This document shows positions 1 through 8,425 of a stretch of 32,364 nucleotides of DNA, piece after piece. How positions within the stretch are numbered: the first letter of the stretch is position 1; the number at the start of each line of letters is the position of its first letter. The stretch comes from Solirubrobacterales bacterium. Its GTDB lineage: Bacteria; Actinomycetota; Thermoleophilia; Solirubrobacterales; Solirubrobacteraceae. The notes below the pieces were generated by a model. It was not told the origin of the DNA and ran no database searches. It worked only from the letters and a program-made list of their open reading frames with translations. The DNA is taken from the NCBI GenBank assembly GCA_019240305.1, contig JAFAYP010000447.1, forward strand, positions 1 to 32,364. The letters are read 5' to 3'. Made by a program: the position numbers and the translations under genes.

Positions 1-1
1 C

Positions 2-361
2 CTGCCGCTGATCGTCAACCACGGCCACGTCAACCCGAACCTGTCCGACGGCCCCGAATGGGGCGCGACGCTCGGCAACAAGATCTTCGTCTGGCGCTCC
101 GGCGTCGGCATCGACCGGCACGGCAACCTGATCTACGCGGCTGCCGACAAACAGACGGTCGCCTCGCTGGCCAACATCCTCATCCACGCCGGCGCCGTGC
201 GCGCGATGGAGCTCGACATCAACTCCTACTGGCCGAGCTTCATCACCTACCGCTTCCCGGGCGCGGGCAAGCCTGCCAACCTGCTCGCCGACATGGTCCG
301 CTCGCCGCTCCGCTACCTGACCCCCGACGATCGCGATTTCTTCGCCGTCTACCTGCGCTGA
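2..361 (+). CDS. Phosphodiester glycosidase family protein, 3' end only
   Basis: The gene runs in from the left edge, so its start is outside the window and the ORF track shows only a shadow frame here. Reading from base 2 gives about 119 residues ending in TGA. The visible part has the pattern of the phosphodiester glycosidase (NAGPA/DUF2233) C-terminal region: a WRSGVGID stretch, then NLIYAAAD, then a helix with LANILIHAGAVRAMELDIN and a tryptophan-rich SYWPSF segment. Members hydrolyse sugar phosphodiesters and are usually exported or membrane-bound. The TGA abuts the GTG of the next gene with no gap, which suggests one transcript. Substrate cannot be judged from this fragment. Confidence 0.75.
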   Translation: MPLIVNHGHVNPNLSDGPEWGATLGNKIFVWRSGVGIDRHGNLIYAAADKQTVASLANILIHAGAVRAMELDINSYWPSFITYRFPGAGKPANLLADMVRSPLRYLTPDDRDFFAVYLR

Positions 362-1393
362 GTGAACGTCGTCGCCGGTAGCTCGCCGCTCGGCGGATTG
401 ATCGCGATCCTGCTCGCGCTGTTCGGCCTGCTCGGCCCGTCTGCGCCCGCGCGCAGCCGGCCGGTTCGCATCAGCGCGCGTGCCGCCGGGCTCCGCACCG
501 CCAGGGTCGGCGCCGCTGCTCCGCGCGGACCGCAGAGCGCCTTCGCCGTCGGCATCCGGACGCTCAGGTTCGTCGATCACAGCCGGACCTTGCAGCTCCC
601 GGGTCAGAAGCCCTCCGCGCGCACGCTGGTCACCGTGATCCGCTACCCGGCGGTTGGACCGGTTTCGGCGGTCGACCGGCCGGGCGCTCCGGCCGCCCGC
701 GCGGGCGGGCCGTTTCCGCTCGTGATCTTCGGCCACGGCTTCGCGGTGACGCCCGGGCCGTATGCCCAGCTGCTCGAGGCCTGGGCCCGCGCGGGCTACG
801 TGGTGGCCGCGCCGATCTTCCCGCTGGGCAACGCCAACGCCCCGGGCGGCCCGAACGAGGCGGACATCGTCAACCAGCCGCGCGACATGAGCTTCGTGAT
901 CTCGCGAATGCTCGCACTGAGCGCCGGGCACCGAGGGCTGTTCGCCGGACTGATCGCTTCGCACGAGATCGCGGTGTCCGGTCAATCGGACGGAGGCGAG
1001 ACCGCGCTGGCCACGGCTTATGACCAGCACTACCTCGATCGGCGCGTGCGCGCTGCGGTGATCCTGTCGGGGGCCCAGCTCCCCGGCGCCGGCTTCGCGT
1101 TCCCCTCGCCCAGCCCGCCGCTGCTGGCATCCCAGGGGACGGCCGACACGATCAACCGCCCGGTGAACACCTACCGGTTCTTCAATGCGGCGCCGCGCCC
1201 GAAGTTCCTGCTGGGCCTGCTGGGGGCGTCGCACCTGCCTCCGTACACGACCGAGGAGCCGCAGCTCGGGATCGTCGAGCGCGTGACGATCGCATTCCTC
1301 GATCGCTATCTGAAGGGCAGCCCGCGAGCCCTGGCGCGCATGAACGCCGCCGGGAACCTACGAGGAATCGCGTCGCTCCAGGCAGACCCCTGA
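362..1393 (+). CDS. Secreted alpha/beta hydrolase (dienelactone hydrolase/lipase-like)
   Basis: A 343-residue protein. Residues 10-30 form a hydrophobic segment (GGLIAILLALFGLLG) followed by AR residues, consistent with a Sec signal peptide. The alpha/beta hydrolase core begins near residue 115 with PLVIFGHGF (oxyanion strand). The nucleophile elbow is GQSDGG, the likely acid lies in SQGTADT and the histidine in GASHLPP, so the triad is complete in order. The GTG start directly follows the upstream TGA, so it is probably translated by coupling; no clear Shine-Dalgarno is seen. The family covers esterases, lipases and chlorophyllase-like enzymes; the substrate is unknown. It converges on the DUF2993 gene with one base between stops. 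Confidence 0.8.
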   Translation: MNVVAGSSPLGGLIAILLALFGLLGPSAPARSRPVRISARAAGLRTARVGAAAPRGPQSAFAVGIRTLRFVDHSRTLQLPGQKPSARTLVTVIRYPAVGPVSAVDRPGAPAARAGGPFPLVIFGHGFAVTPGPYAQLLEAWARAGYVVAAPIFPLGNANAPGGPNEADIVNQPRDMSFVISRMLALSAGHRGLFAGLIASHEIAVSGQSDGGETALATAYDQHYLDRRVRAAVILSGAQLPGAGFAFPSPSPPLLASQGTADTINRPVNTYRFFNAAPRPKFLLGLLGASHLPPYTTEEPQLGIVERVTIAFLDRYLKGSPRALARMNAAGNLRGIASLQADP

Positions 1394-1394
1394 C

Positions 1395-2060
1395 CTACTG
1401 GACCAGGGCCTCTGCGAGCAGCCGGAAGCCCCCGGGAACGTTCGCCGCGCTGACCGACTGAATCCGGACGTGCGGATCGGCCAGCAGCGTGATCGTGGCC
1501 AGCGCGCCGAACGGGACATCGGGTGCCACCACCAGCGCGCCGTCCCGAGCCGCCACGATCGCGTCGACGCTCGCGGTCAAGCCGAGCAGGCTGGCCGTGC
1601 CGCGCAGGATCAGCTGCCCTGCGGCCGAGGCGACCGGCTGCACGTTCTGAAGGAACGGGACCGCGGCGCGCAGATCGCTCTCCATCACCACCGCCGAGCC
1701 GGACAGTTCGTTGCCCCGCTTGTGCAGCGTGGCGTCACGCAGGGTGAGCGCACCCGAGTCGACCTCTTGGGCCGTGACGTCGAGCGCGCCCACATTGGCC
1801 GCTGCGCCGAGCTTGCCGCCGATCTGGCTCGCGCCGGCGCGGTAGCGGCTGAGCCGGATCGTCACGCTGTCGGCATGGCCCCACAGCAACTCGATGGCGG
1901 GAAACGCGCTGACCTTGACCGACAGCACCGTGCCGGACTCCGACAGCTGGCTGCGCAGGCGGTTGGCCGCAATTCCGGGGAGCACGAGCTGGGCCACGAT
2001 CAGCACCACCAGCACCACCAGCACCAGGGTCACCAGGCCCGCGGCGATCAGGCGGCGCAC
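1395..2060 (-). CDS. LmeA-like DUF2993 phospholipid-binding membrane protein
   Basis: A 221-residue protein starting at GTG. A strong N-terminal membrane anchor spans about residues 5-30 (LVTLVLVVLVVLIVAQLVLPG). The rest is a beta-rich outer domain with the DUF2993 pattern VSAFPAIELLWGHADSV. In mycobacteria the relative LmeA binds phospholipid and helps lipomannan maturation; here only the fold is inferred. It lies 16 nt downstream of the TetR gene on the same strand, so the two probably form an operon and the TetR protein may control it. It is of normal length and has no sign of damage. Confidence 0.8.
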   Translation of the reverse strand: MRRLIAAGLVTLVLVVLVVLIVAQLVLPGIAANRLRSQLSESGTVLSVKVSAFPAIELLWGHADSVTIRLSRYRAGASQIGGKLGAAANVGALDVTAQEVDSGALTLRDATLHKRGNELSGSAVVMESDLRAAVPFLQNVQPVASAAGQLILRGTASLLGLTASVDAIVAARDGALVVAPDVPFGALATITLLADPHVRIQSVSAANVPGGFRLLAEALVQ

Positions 2061-2076
2061 CCGGGGTCCGCCGGGC

Positions 2077-2691
2077 TCAGCTGAGCACCGCGCGAGCGGC
2101 GGCGATCGCCTGCTCGGTGAGCGGGCCGATGTCGAGCTCGGGCTCGCTCAGGCGCCTGACGATCACGCCGTCGGCCAGTGCAAACAGGAACATCGCCGCG
2201 AGCTCGGACTCGACCCGCAGCGAAAGCACACCCGCAGCGCGCTTGCGCTCCAGCGCCCCCGCCAGGTGAGACCGCGTTCGCCGACCCAGCTCGGCCAGTT
2301 CGCCGGCGATCTCCTCGTTGCGCTGAGCCAGCGTCAGCATCTCGTAGATCATCACCGGCGCCGGACCGTCCCCCAGCCAGTCCTCGAAGCTCCGCACCAG
2401 CGCGTCGAGCACATCCTCGGCGTCGGCCGCCGCCTCGATCGCCTGCTCGAGCCGCTCGGTGCGCACCGCACACTCGCGGCGCACGACCTCGATCAGCAGC
2501 TGTTCCTTGGTGCCGAAGTAGTAGTGCAGCAGGCCCCGCGAGACGCCCGCCTCGTGGGCCACGTGGTCGAACGTGGAGCCGGCGATCCCGCGCGCGGCCA
2601 CGCTGGTCCGCATGGCCTCCACGATCCGCGCCGCCTTTACCCCCGAGAGCTCACGCGGACGCGACTGCGATGGTTGGGTTGCCGCCTCCAC
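2077..2691 (-). CDS. TetR/AcrR family transcriptional regulator
   Basis: About 204 residues from the chosen GTG. The N-terminal helix-turn-helix reads STFDHVAHEAGVSRGLLHYYFGTKEQLL, the classical TetR DNA-binding signature, followed by an all-helical ligand/dimer domain of usual length. The ORF track begins 11 codons earlier at 2724. I prefer 2691 because TAGAAT lies exactly 7 nt upstream of it, the layout of a leaderless actinobacterial promoter, while the longer start would place that box inside the gene. It is followed 16 nt later by the DUF2993 gene. The ligand is unknown. Confidence 0.85.
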   Translation of the reverse strand: MEAATQPSQSRPRELSGVKAARIVEAMRTSVAARGIAGSTFDHVAHEAGVSRGLLHYYFGTKEQLLIEVVRRECAVRTERLEQAIEAAADAEDVLDALVRSFEDWLGDGPAPVMIYEMLTLAQRNEEIAGELAELGRRTRSHLAGALERKRAAGVLSLRVESELAAMFLFALADGVIVRRLSEPELDIGPLTEQAIAAARAVLS

Positions 2692-2698
2692 GGTGGCG

Positions 2699-2704
2699 AT
2701 TCTA
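2699..2704 (-). promoter_or_regulatory. Likely -10 box of the tetR gene, leaderless layout
   Basis: On the minus strand TAGAAT is followed by seven bases (CGCCACC) and then GTG, so transcription would begin at or next to the start codon. No convincing TTGACA-like -35 is visible. The same layout is seen at rmlC and the ECF42 sigma gene. Confidence 0.45.
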
Positions 2705-2754
2705 GTCGAGCCCCCTTGGGCCACCGGCGGCGCACAAACGCTCCCTTAACGCGC

Positions 2755-2778
2755 CGGAGGCGCCATCCGGCGCCTCCG
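2755..2778 (-). terminator. Perfect 10-bp hairpin, probable terminator
   Basis: CGGAGGCGCC, loop ATCC, GGCGCCTCCG. It sits downstream of the small membrane protein gene (2812-3297, minus) and upstream of tetR. No T-run follows on either strand, so intrinsic termination is likely but not certain. Confidence 0.5.
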
Positions 2779-2811
2779 CTCACGTGCTGGCAGATCGACT
2801 CACGCCGACCG

Positions 2812-3297
2812 TTACGCGGCTCCGACCGGTGAACTGGGCGGAGTCGAGGCGGTGGCCGGAGGCGGGGTGTATTCGAACTCCTCCTCCTTGCCGAACACCA
2901 TGTCGAGCACCTTGGTGCGCAGCTTCTCGCTGCCCGCCAGCGCGAGCCCGAAGCCGAGACCGGCGATGAGCAGCTTGCTGGCGAAGCCGCCGCCCTTCTT
3001 GGCGGGACGCTGCTTCTTGGGAGCCTCGCTCAAGGCGTTGGTCGCCTCGCGCAGCGCCTCCACCGCGGTCTGCAGATCGCGCTGGAGCTTCTTGTCCTCG
3101 AGCAAAGCCTTGGCCGGCGCTTTGCCGTTGGTCAAGCGCGTGTACGCGCTACGGCTCGAGTCATACGCCGTGCGCACGTTCTCACGCAGCTTGGCGTCCT
3201 GGACGATGCGCTGGATGTACGGGGTCGCTTTGCTGATGCTCGAAATGTCCACGGACTTGACCTGATCCGCCACGGACTTCTTGGAACGTAATGCCAT
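2812..3297 (-). CDS. Small single-pass membrane protein of unknown function
   Basis: 161 residues from ATG 3297, chosen over the longer ORF because AGGGAG lies 5 nt upstream of it. The N-terminal half is charged and helical (SISKATPYIQRIVQDAKLRENVRTAYDSSR). A Lys-rich segment precedes one membrane helix at about residues 105-125 (FASKLLIAGLGFGLALAGS), followed by an acidic and Pro/Thr-rich tail. I recognise no named domain and assign no function. The layout suggests a membrane-anchored helical protein, perhaps stress- or envelope-related, but that is a guess. It lies downstream of lon on the same strand with about 100 nt between them, so it probably has its own promoter. Confidence 0.75.
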   Translation of the reverse strand: MALRSKKSVADQVKSVDISSISKATPYIQRIVQDAKLRENVRTAYDSSRSAYTRLTNGKAPAKALLEDKKLQRDLQTAVEALREATNALSEAPKKQRPAKKGGGFASKLLIAGLGFGLALAGSEKLRTKVLDMVFGKEEEFEYTPPPATASTPPSSPVGAA

Positions 3298-3347
3298 AGA
3301 TCTCCCTCGTACTTGGGGGTCGTCGATGGAGGATACGCCAATCAAGC

Positions 3348-3365
3348 GCCCCTCCGGGGGCTTTT
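3348..3365 (+). terminator. GC hairpin with T-run between lon and the small membrane gene
   Basis: GCCCC, loop TCCG, GGGGC, then TTTT on the plus strand. Both flanking genes are on the minus strand, where the hairpin lies just after the lon stop but an A-run precedes it. It may end lon transcription without a U-tract, or block antisense transcription into lon. Confidence 0.35.
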
Positions 3366-3399
3366 CTCCCCGCATCGGGTGTGCTTCAACCCGCAGCGG

Positions 3400-5814
3400 T
3401 CAGGCCGCCCGCAGCGCCCCGGCGCGCCGGCGGGCCGCACGTCGCTGAAGCGCGACCTCGAGGGCCTCCTCCACCCGGGCCACGAACCGGAAGGACAGGT
3501 CCCGGCGCAGATGCTCGGGGATCTCCTCGATGTCATGTTCGTTTCGCTCGGGGGCGATCACGCAGCGGATCCCGCCACGCTGTGCGGCCAGCGCCTTCTC
3601 CTTCAGGCCGCCGATCGGGAGCACTTGGCCAGTGAGCGTGATCTCGCCGGTCATCGCCACGTCGGATCGCACCGGGCGCCCGGACAGCAGCGAGGCCAGC
3701 GCCACCACCATGGCCACGCCGGCGCTCGGCCCATCCTTCGGCGTCGCCCCGGCCGGGACGTGAATGTGGATGTCGTGGGTGGCGAACCAGTCCTCGGGCA
3801 GATCCGGCACGAGCTCGACCGCCTCGGAGCGCACGAACGACAGGGCCGCCTGCGCGGACTCCCGCATGACGTCGCCGAGCTGTCCGGTGATCGTGAGGCG
3901 ACCCGTGCCGGCCATCGCCGTGGCCTCGATGAACAGCACCTCGCCGCCGACCGGCGTCCAGGCCAGCCCGGTCGCCACGCCCGGGCGCGCCGTCCGCCGG
4001 CGCGTCTCGGAGAAGAACTTGCGCCGGCCGAGCAGCGAGCGGACTCGGGGCTCGGTGACCGTCAGCTTGCGCTTCAGCTTTCCCTCGGCCACCTGGCGGG
4101 CCACCTTGCGGCAGATCGTCCCGACCTCGCGCTCGAGCTGCCGGACCCCGGCCTCGCGCGTGTAGTCGGACACGATCACCTTCAGGGCGGAGTCGCTGAA
4201 GGCGATCCGCCGGGCCGACAGGCCGTTTCGCTCAACCTGGCGTGGCACCAGGTAGCGCTTGGCGATCTGGAGCTTCTCCTCCTCGGTGTAGCCGGCCAGC
4301 TGGATCACCTCCATCCGGTCGCGCAGCGGGCCGGGCACGGTGTCCAGCGTGTTCGCGGTGCACACGAACATCGCGTCGGACAGGTCGAACGGGAGATCGA
4401 GGAAGTGGTCTCGGAACGAGTGGTTCTGCTCGGGATCGAGGACCTCGAGCATGGCGCTCGAGGGATCGCCGCGGAAGTCCGCGCCCATCTTGTCGATCTC
4501 GTCGATCATCAGCAGCGGATTGCGTGCTCCGGCGTCGCGCAGCGCGCGGATGATCACGCCGGGCATCGCGCCGATGTAGGTGCGGCGGTGTCCGCGGATC
4601 TCGGCCTCATCGCGCACGCCGCCCACGCTGATCCGCTCGAACTGCCGGCCGAGCGCCCGCGCGATCGATCGCCCCAGCGAGGTCTTGCCGACCCCGGGCG
4701 GGCCCACGAAGCACAGAATCGATCCCCGGGCGTCCGGCTTCAGGCGCCGAACCGCGAGGAACTCGAGGATCCTGTCCTTGACCTGCTCGATGTCGTAGTG
4801 GTCCTCGTCGAGCACCGTCCGGGCGTGCGAGAGCTCCAGGTTGTCCTCGGTCGCCTCATCCCACGGCAGCGCCGCGATCCACTCGAGATATCCCCGGATC
4901 ACCCCGTACTCGGCCATCGCCGGCTGCAGGCGCTCGAGCCGGGCCAGCTCCCGGTCGACCTGCCTGCGCGCCACCTCCGGCAGCTCGATCTCCTCGAGCT
5001 GCGAGCGCAGCTCGGCGATCTCGGCCTGGACCTCGTCGGTCTCGCCGAGCTCGTCCTGGATGGCCTTCAGCTGCTGGCGCAGGAAGTACTCGCGCTGGCC
5101 CTTGTCGAGCTCGGACTGGACCTGGGACTGGATCTTCGAGCCGATCGCCACCACCTCGAGCTCGCGGGCCAGGATCTCCGACAGGCGCCGCAGGCGCCGC
5201 CCCACGTCGAGCTCCTCGAGCAGGGCCTGCTTCTCCTCGGCCGGAATCCGCAGGGCCCCGGCGATCAGGTGCGCGAGCACGCTGGGGTCGTCGACGTTGG
5301 TCACCATCACCTGCAGCTCCTCGGGCAGGTACGGGACCTGTTCGATGATGTCGGTGAACGTGTGCTGGACGTTGCGCATCAGCGCGATCAGCTCGGGGGT
5401 CTGCTCGACCACGTCGGGCGCCTCGGTGATCTCGGCCACCAGGTAGGGCTCGGTCTTCACCCAGCGCTCGATCCGGATCCGCTGCGAACCCTGAATCAGC
5501 ACCCGCAGGGTGCCGTCCGGTACGCGGATCATCCGCGCCACCGCGCCGAGCACGCCCACCCCGTAGAGCTCCTCAGGCGACGGCGTCTCCACCTGGGCAT
5601 CCCGGCTGGCCACCATGGCGATCGTCCGCTCGCCCCGGAGCACCTCGTTGATCAGCTCGACGCTGCGCGGCTGGCCGATGTTGAGCGGGACCAGCATGTC
5701 AGGGAAGGTGACGGTGTCCCTGAGCGGCAGGACGCCGACCCGGTAGGGCAGCTCGCGCGTGGCGCCGACCGCCACGTCGCGGGCGGCTCGCTCGGCGGTG
5801 CCGATCTCGATCAC
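3400..5814 (-). CDS. lon: ATP-dependent Lon protease
   Basis: 804 residues, full length for bacterial Lon. The N-terminal substrate-binding domain starts [19 protein letters not shown]. The AAA+ module has Walker [10 protein letters not shown] near residue 370 and Walker B LLMIDEID. The C-terminal serine protease domain has the catalytic dyad Ser697 (KDGPSAG) and Lys740 (GGLKEK, second Lys). Lon degrades damaged and regulatory proteins in the cytosol using ATP. The GTG start overlaps the Hsp20 stop as GTGA, so lon is translationally coupled to the small heat-shock protein. This is a sensible pairing of holdase and protease. The long opposite-strand ORF of 895 residues is a shadow of this gene. 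Confidence 0.97.
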   Translation of the reverse strand: MIEIGTAERAARDVAVGATRELPYRVGVLPLRDTVTFPDMLVPLNIGQPRSVELINEVLRGERTIAMVASRDAQVETPSPEELYGVGVLGAVARMIRVPDGTLRVLIQGSQRIRIERWVKTEPYLVAEITEAPDVVEQTPELIALMRNVQHTFTDIIEQVPYLPEELQVMVTNVDDPSVLAHLIAGALRIPAEEKQALLEELDVGRRLRRLSEILARELEVVAIGSKIQSQVQSELDKGQREYFLRQQLKAIQDELGETDEVQAEIAELRSQLEEIELPEVARRQVDRELARLERLQPAMAEYGVIRGYLEWIAALPWDEATEDNLELSHARTVLDEDHYDIEQVKDRILEFLAVRRLKPDARGSILCFVGPPGVGKTSLGRSIARALGRQFERISVGGVRDEAEIRGHRRTYIGAMPGVIIRALRDAGARNPLLMIDEIDKMGADFRGDPSSAMLEVLDPEQNHSFRDHFLDLPFDLSDAMFVCTANTLDTVPGPLRDRMEVIQLAGYTEEEKLQIAKRYLVPRQVERNGLSARRIAFSDSALKVIVSDYTREAGVRQLEREVGTICRKVARQVAEGKLKRKLTVTEPRVRSLLGRRKFFSETRRRTARPGVATGLAWTPVGGEVLFIEATAMAGTGRLTITGQLGDVMRESAQAALSFVRSEAVELVPDLPEDWFATHDIHIHVPAGATPKDGPSAGVAMVVALASLLSGRPVRSDVAMTGEITLTGQVLPIGGLKEKALAAQRGGIRCVIAPERNEHDIEEIPEHLRRDLSFRFVARVEEALEVALQRRAARRRAGALRAA

Positions 5815-6260
5815 GTCGGCTCGTCCTGGCGCGAGATGGGCACTGGACGTGGTGGGCGGGGACCAAATCCATGCGCCAGCGGCAGCTCGATCCGCAGCAT
5901 GCCGTCCTCGTACACCGCCTTCGCTTCATGTCCGCGCACGTCGGCCCCCAGCTCGACGACCCGGCGGAACTGCCCCCGCGCGATCTCCACCTGCTGGTAG
6001 ATGTCGGTCTGCGACTCGGACGCCCGGCGGCTGCCGGACAGGATCAGCTTGCGCCCCTCGATCTCGATCTCGATCTCGGCCGGGTCGATCCCGGCCAGCT
6101 CGGCGGTCACGATCGCCCGCGGCGGGTCGGGCGCGTAGGCCACGTCGACCGCCGGTGCGAACCCGGTCCGCCGCCGGGCCACGCCGAACACGTCGCCGAA
6201 CAGCTGGTCCATCTCGCGCCGCATCCGCTCGAAGTTGGCAAACAGGTCGCGCTCGGACAT
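5811..6260 (-). CDS. Hsp20/alpha-crystallin small heat-shock protein
   Basis: 149 residues. A short N-terminal arm (FERMRREMDQLFGDVF) leads into the alpha-crystallin domain at about residues 40-130, with the family signature AVYEDGMLRIELPLA, then a short tail without a clear IXI motif. These proteins bind unfolding proteins and prevent aggregation. The TGA shares bases with the GTG of lon, so the pair is co-translated. The ATG lies 19 nt after the stop of the metallo-hydrolase gene, so all three may share a transcript. I see no CIRCE operator; a HAIR-type site cannot be excluded by eye. Confidence 0.93.
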   Translation of the reverse strand: MSERDLFANFERMRREMDQLFGDVFGVARRRTGFAPAVDVAYAPDPPRAIVTAELAGIDPAEIEIEIEGRKLILSGSRRASESQTDIYQQVEIARGQFRRVVELGADVRGHEAKAVYEDGMLRIELPLAHGFGPRPPRPVPISRQDEPT

Positions 6261-6279
6261 CCCCTACGAGGTTAATCGC

Positions 6280-7071
6280 TCACGGGACGGTGTACACGGC
6301 CCCCTCGTAGGCCAGTTCCACCGGGCCGCCGTAGGCCTCGCCGGCCTCGGTCCGCGCCCAGTCCGGATCGAGCTCGTCCGAGTAGTGGGTGAGCACGAGG
6401 CGACGGGCACCGGCACGGCGGCCGTGCTCGCCGGCCTCGGCGGGCGTGAGGTGGCCGCGCAGGCCGGTGCGCTCGGGACGGGGCAGCGTCGCCTCGATCA
6501 GCAGCAGGTCGGTCTGGCACGCGAAGCTCACCAGCGCGTCGTTGGGAGAGCAGTCGGCGCTGTAGGTGAACCTTCCACCGGCCGCCGACAGCTCGACCGC
6601 AAACGTGCGCGTGTAATGCGGAACCTCGCGGAAGCGGACGGTGAACGGTCCCACTGACAGCTCGTGGAGACCGTCGTACTCGCTCAGGCGGAACGCCCGC
6701 TCGACCAGTTCCTCGTCGCCCCAGCAGGCCACCAGGTGACGGAACATGTCACCCGCGCCCAGAGGAGCGAGCAGCTCCGGGCGTGCCCGGCGGGTCGTTC
6801 CCGGCCAGCCGCCCACTGCGACCGGCTGCTGACGCGGGGCGTAGGTCAGCGCGTAGCTGTACGGGACCAGGTCGAGGAAGTGATCGGCGTGCAGGTGACT
6901 GATCAGGACCGCGTCGAGATCGACGTAGTCGAGGTAGTGACGCAGTTTGGAGAACACGCCGTTGCCGCAGTCGAGCAGCAAGGCGAAGCCGTCCTCCTCG
7001 ACGAGATACCCGCTGCACGCCCCGTCGGCGTCCTGCCACGATGGCGACTTGCCCAGCACGGTGATCCGCAC
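6280..7071 (-). CDS. Metallo-beta-lactamase fold hydrolase (RNase Z-like)
   Basis: 263 residues. The metal-binding motif HLHADH is at residues 59-64, and further ligands are likely in VPHYTRT, SADCSPND and LTHYSDE, the spacing of the RNase Z/ElaC-like branch. Substrates in this family range from tRNA 3' ends to cyclic phosphodiesters. The long flexible arm of true RNase Z is not evident, so a generic hydrolase label is safer. The GTG start is supported by AGAGAGGAG about 4 nt upstream. It precedes hsp20 by 19 nt and may be co-transcribed with hsp20-lon. Confidence 0.85.
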   Translation of the reverse strand: MRITVLGKSPSWQDADGACSGYLVEEDGFALLLDCGNGVFSKLRHYLDYVDLDAVLISHLHADHFLDLVPYSYALTYAPRQQPVAVGGWPGTTRRARPELLAPLGAGDMFRHLVACWGDEELVERAFRLSEYDGLHELSVGPFTVRFREVPHYTRTFAVELSAAGGRFTYSADCSPNDALVSFACQTDLLLIEATLPRPERTGLRGHLTPAEAGEHGRRAGARRLVLTHYSDELDPDWARTEAGEAYGGPVELAYEGAVYTVP

Positions 7072-7097
7072 GCCGCTCCTCTCTCAGGTCCGGGCCC

Positions 7098-7103
7098 ACT
7101 GTA
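7098..7103 (-). promoter_or_regulatory. Possible -10 box for the metallo-hydrolase/hsp20/lon unit
   Basis: TACAGT on the minus strand, about 26 nt before the GTG, leaving a short leader that holds the ribosome site. No good -35 element is visible. It is the best candidate in the 74-nt gap after rmlC. Confidence 0.3.
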
Positions 7104-7145
7104 GTCGCTCGGACACCAGCAATCGCCGGTTGCCAGGCGGACCGC

Positions 7146-7697
7146 TCAGCGGTACTCGAACGGGAGCGAGTCGGCGATCTCGGCCAACATCGGCGCGCCG
7201 GCGTCGCGGGCCGAGGCCATCAGCTCGCTGCCCCCCGGCCACTCGATGCCCACGGCGGGATCGTTGTAGGCGAACCCGCTCTCGAGCTTCGGGTCGTAGT
7301 ACGCCGAGGTCATGTACACCACGTCGGCCAGCTCGCTGATTACGCAGAAGCCGTGCGCGAACCCATCCGGACAGTAGAACTGATGGTGGTTGGCGTCGCT
7401 CAGCTCGAAGCCCTCCCACTGGCCGAAGGTGGGAGACCCCCGGCGCAGGTCGACCACCACGTCGTAGATGGCGCCCCGCGCGCAGCGGACCAGCTTGGCC
7501 ATGCCCGGCTGAAAGTGCATGCCCCGTACCACGCCGCCGCGCGAGCGCGAATGGTTGTCCTGTACGAATTCGTCCGCGATCCCGTACTCGGCGAGCGTGC
7601 TCCGCCGATAGGTCTCGAGGAAGAAGCCGCGCTGGTCGCCGTGCACGATCGGTTGCAAGAGGACCGGGCCGGACAGCTGGGTGGGCAGTCGTTCCAC
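7146..7697 (-). CDS. rmlC: dTDP-4-dehydrorhamnose 3,5-epimerase
   Basis: 183 residues from the chosen GTG, the usual RmlC length. The ORF track extends 58 codons upstream through unrelated sequence. The cupin core carries the family motifs: RGFFLETYRR, DNHSRSRGGVVRGMHFQ with the catalytic His, and CPDGFAHGF. It converts dTDP-4-dehydro-6-deoxyglucose to the L-lyxo epimer in dTDP-L-rhamnose synthesis. No rmlA, rmlB or rmlD is in the window, so the pathway must be completed elsewhere or the enzyme serves a related sugar. The start is fixed by TAGATT 7 nt upstream, a leaderless layout. Confidence 0.88.
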   Translation of the reverse strand: MERLPTQLSGPVLLQPIVHGDQRGFFLETYRRSTLAEYGIADEFVQDNHSRSRGGVVRGMHFQPGMAKLVRCARGAIYDVVVDLRRGSPTFGQWEGFELSDANHHQFYCPDGFAHGFCVISELADVVYMTSAYYDPKLESGFAYNDPAVGIEWPGGSELMASARDAGAPMLAEIADSLPFEYR

Positions 7698-7704
7698 GGC
7701 GGGC

Positions 7705-7710
7705 AATCTA
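7705..7710 (-). promoter_or_regulatory. Likely -10 box of rmlC, leaderless layout
   Basis: TAGATT on the minus strand, then seven bases (GCCCGCC), then GTG. It matches the tetR arrangement. No -35 hexamer is recognisable. Confidence 0.45.
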
Positions 7711-7785
7711 GCCGGTTGGGGGCACGGGGCGACGCACTGGCGTAACCCGCCGGGCGGGTCCAGCCCCGCCGGAACCCGCGTCGGC

Positions 7786-7890
7786 TCAGTGGTGGTTCGC
7801 GTCGTCGCGGCGCGAAGGATCCATGATCCAGCCGAGCAGCAGCGTGACGAGCACCACCGCGATGAAACCACCGATCAACGGCCAGTACAT
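7786..7890 (-). CDS. 34-residue single-pass membrane protein
   Basis: Too short to be listed alone; the ORF track merges it into a longer frame. The peptide starts MYWPLIGGF, has one strong membrane helix at about residues 5-25 (GFIAVVLVTLLLGWIM) and ends in a charged, His-rich tail (RRDDANHH). It starts 11 nt after the stop of the Cys-motif protein gene, so the two are probably co-transcribed. TAGTGT lies 8 nt before the ATG, but this box shares bases with the upstream stop codon and may be fortuitous. Function unknown. Confidence 0.5.
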   Translation of the reverse strand: MYWPLIGGFIAVVLVTLLLGWIMDPSRRDDANHH

Positions 7891-7901
7891 GGGCCGGAAC
7901 A

Positions 7902-8135
7902 CTACACGCCGGCGTGCAACGCGACCTGCTCGCTGGCCGTCGGGAACGCCCAGGCCACCTGCATCCGGCGCTCCTGGCGGAACACGAACTGGAGCTGGCT
8001 GGGCGGACGCAAACCCTCGGGGTGGTTCGGCCGGTAGGTCGCGCACGGGCCAGAGCTCGATACCGCACACAGCAGGTTCTGACGGAAGAAGCAGTCCTCA
8101 CAGCTCACTTTCGTCGTCCCCGCGCGGGTGTTCAT
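7902..8135 (-). CDS. Small CxxC protein of unknown function
   Basis: 77 residues. The N-terminal half has four cysteines in the pattern CEDCFFRQNLLC...C, typical of a small zinc- or iron-sulfur-binding knot. The second half is Pro/Arg-rich and then hydrophobic (MQVAWAFPTASEQ). The ATG is supported by GGAGGAGG about 10 nt upstream. No catalytic signature is present. It could be a metal-binding adaptor or regulator; this is inference from the cysteines alone. It pairs with the downstream 34-residue membrane protein. Confidence 0.65.
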   Translation of the reverse strand: MNTRAGTTKVSCEDCFFRQNLLCAVSSSGPCATYRPNHPEGLRPPSQLQFVFRQERRMQVAWAFPTASEQVALHAGV

Positions 8136-8425
8136 CGTGTTCCGTCCTCCTCCAAGCAGCTCAACTTCATCGGCGATGCATCAAAGCCGACTTCTCCCCC
8201 TCGGTGCAACGACGATTCCCGGAAATCGCAAGAACTTCACCTCCACCGAAATCCCTGCAAAAAGCGGGAACTTTCGCAGCGCGGCGTTAACCTGGCGCAA
8301 TTTCCGGGAAGCCTTTGGCACTCCCCGATGGCGGGCGCCGAGCCGCCGGCAGCCTGGCCCGGGAGGGGCGCCGGGCGCCCCGCCGGGCCACCGGACGATG
8401 CCCGGCCGTTAGTGTCCGCGACACC
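8136..8425. other. 290-nt divergent intergenic region with a long nested dyad
   Basis: No coding region is supported here. It holds the upstream signals of the CxxC protein (minus) and the SRPBCC protein (plus). Arms TTCCCGGAAATCGC (8216-8229) and GCAATTTCCGGGAA (8297-8310) pair at 13 of 14 positions, and a smaller stem (8255-8261 with 8272-8279, one bulge) lies inside. This A/T-richer island is followed by a very GC-rich stretch. Whether the dyad acts as RNA or as DNA is not known. Confidence 0.45.

Noticed and set aside
3313-6000. 895-residue plus-strand ORF opposite lon
   Set aside because: It is a GC-rich shadow of lon and hsp20, with low-complexity residues and no domain. The minus-strand genes are certain.
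8262-8290. ECF-type promoter GGGAAC with downstream CGTT
   Set aside because: The spacing between the two elements is about 13-14 nt, shorter than usual for ECF promoters, and the bases lie inside the nested dyad.
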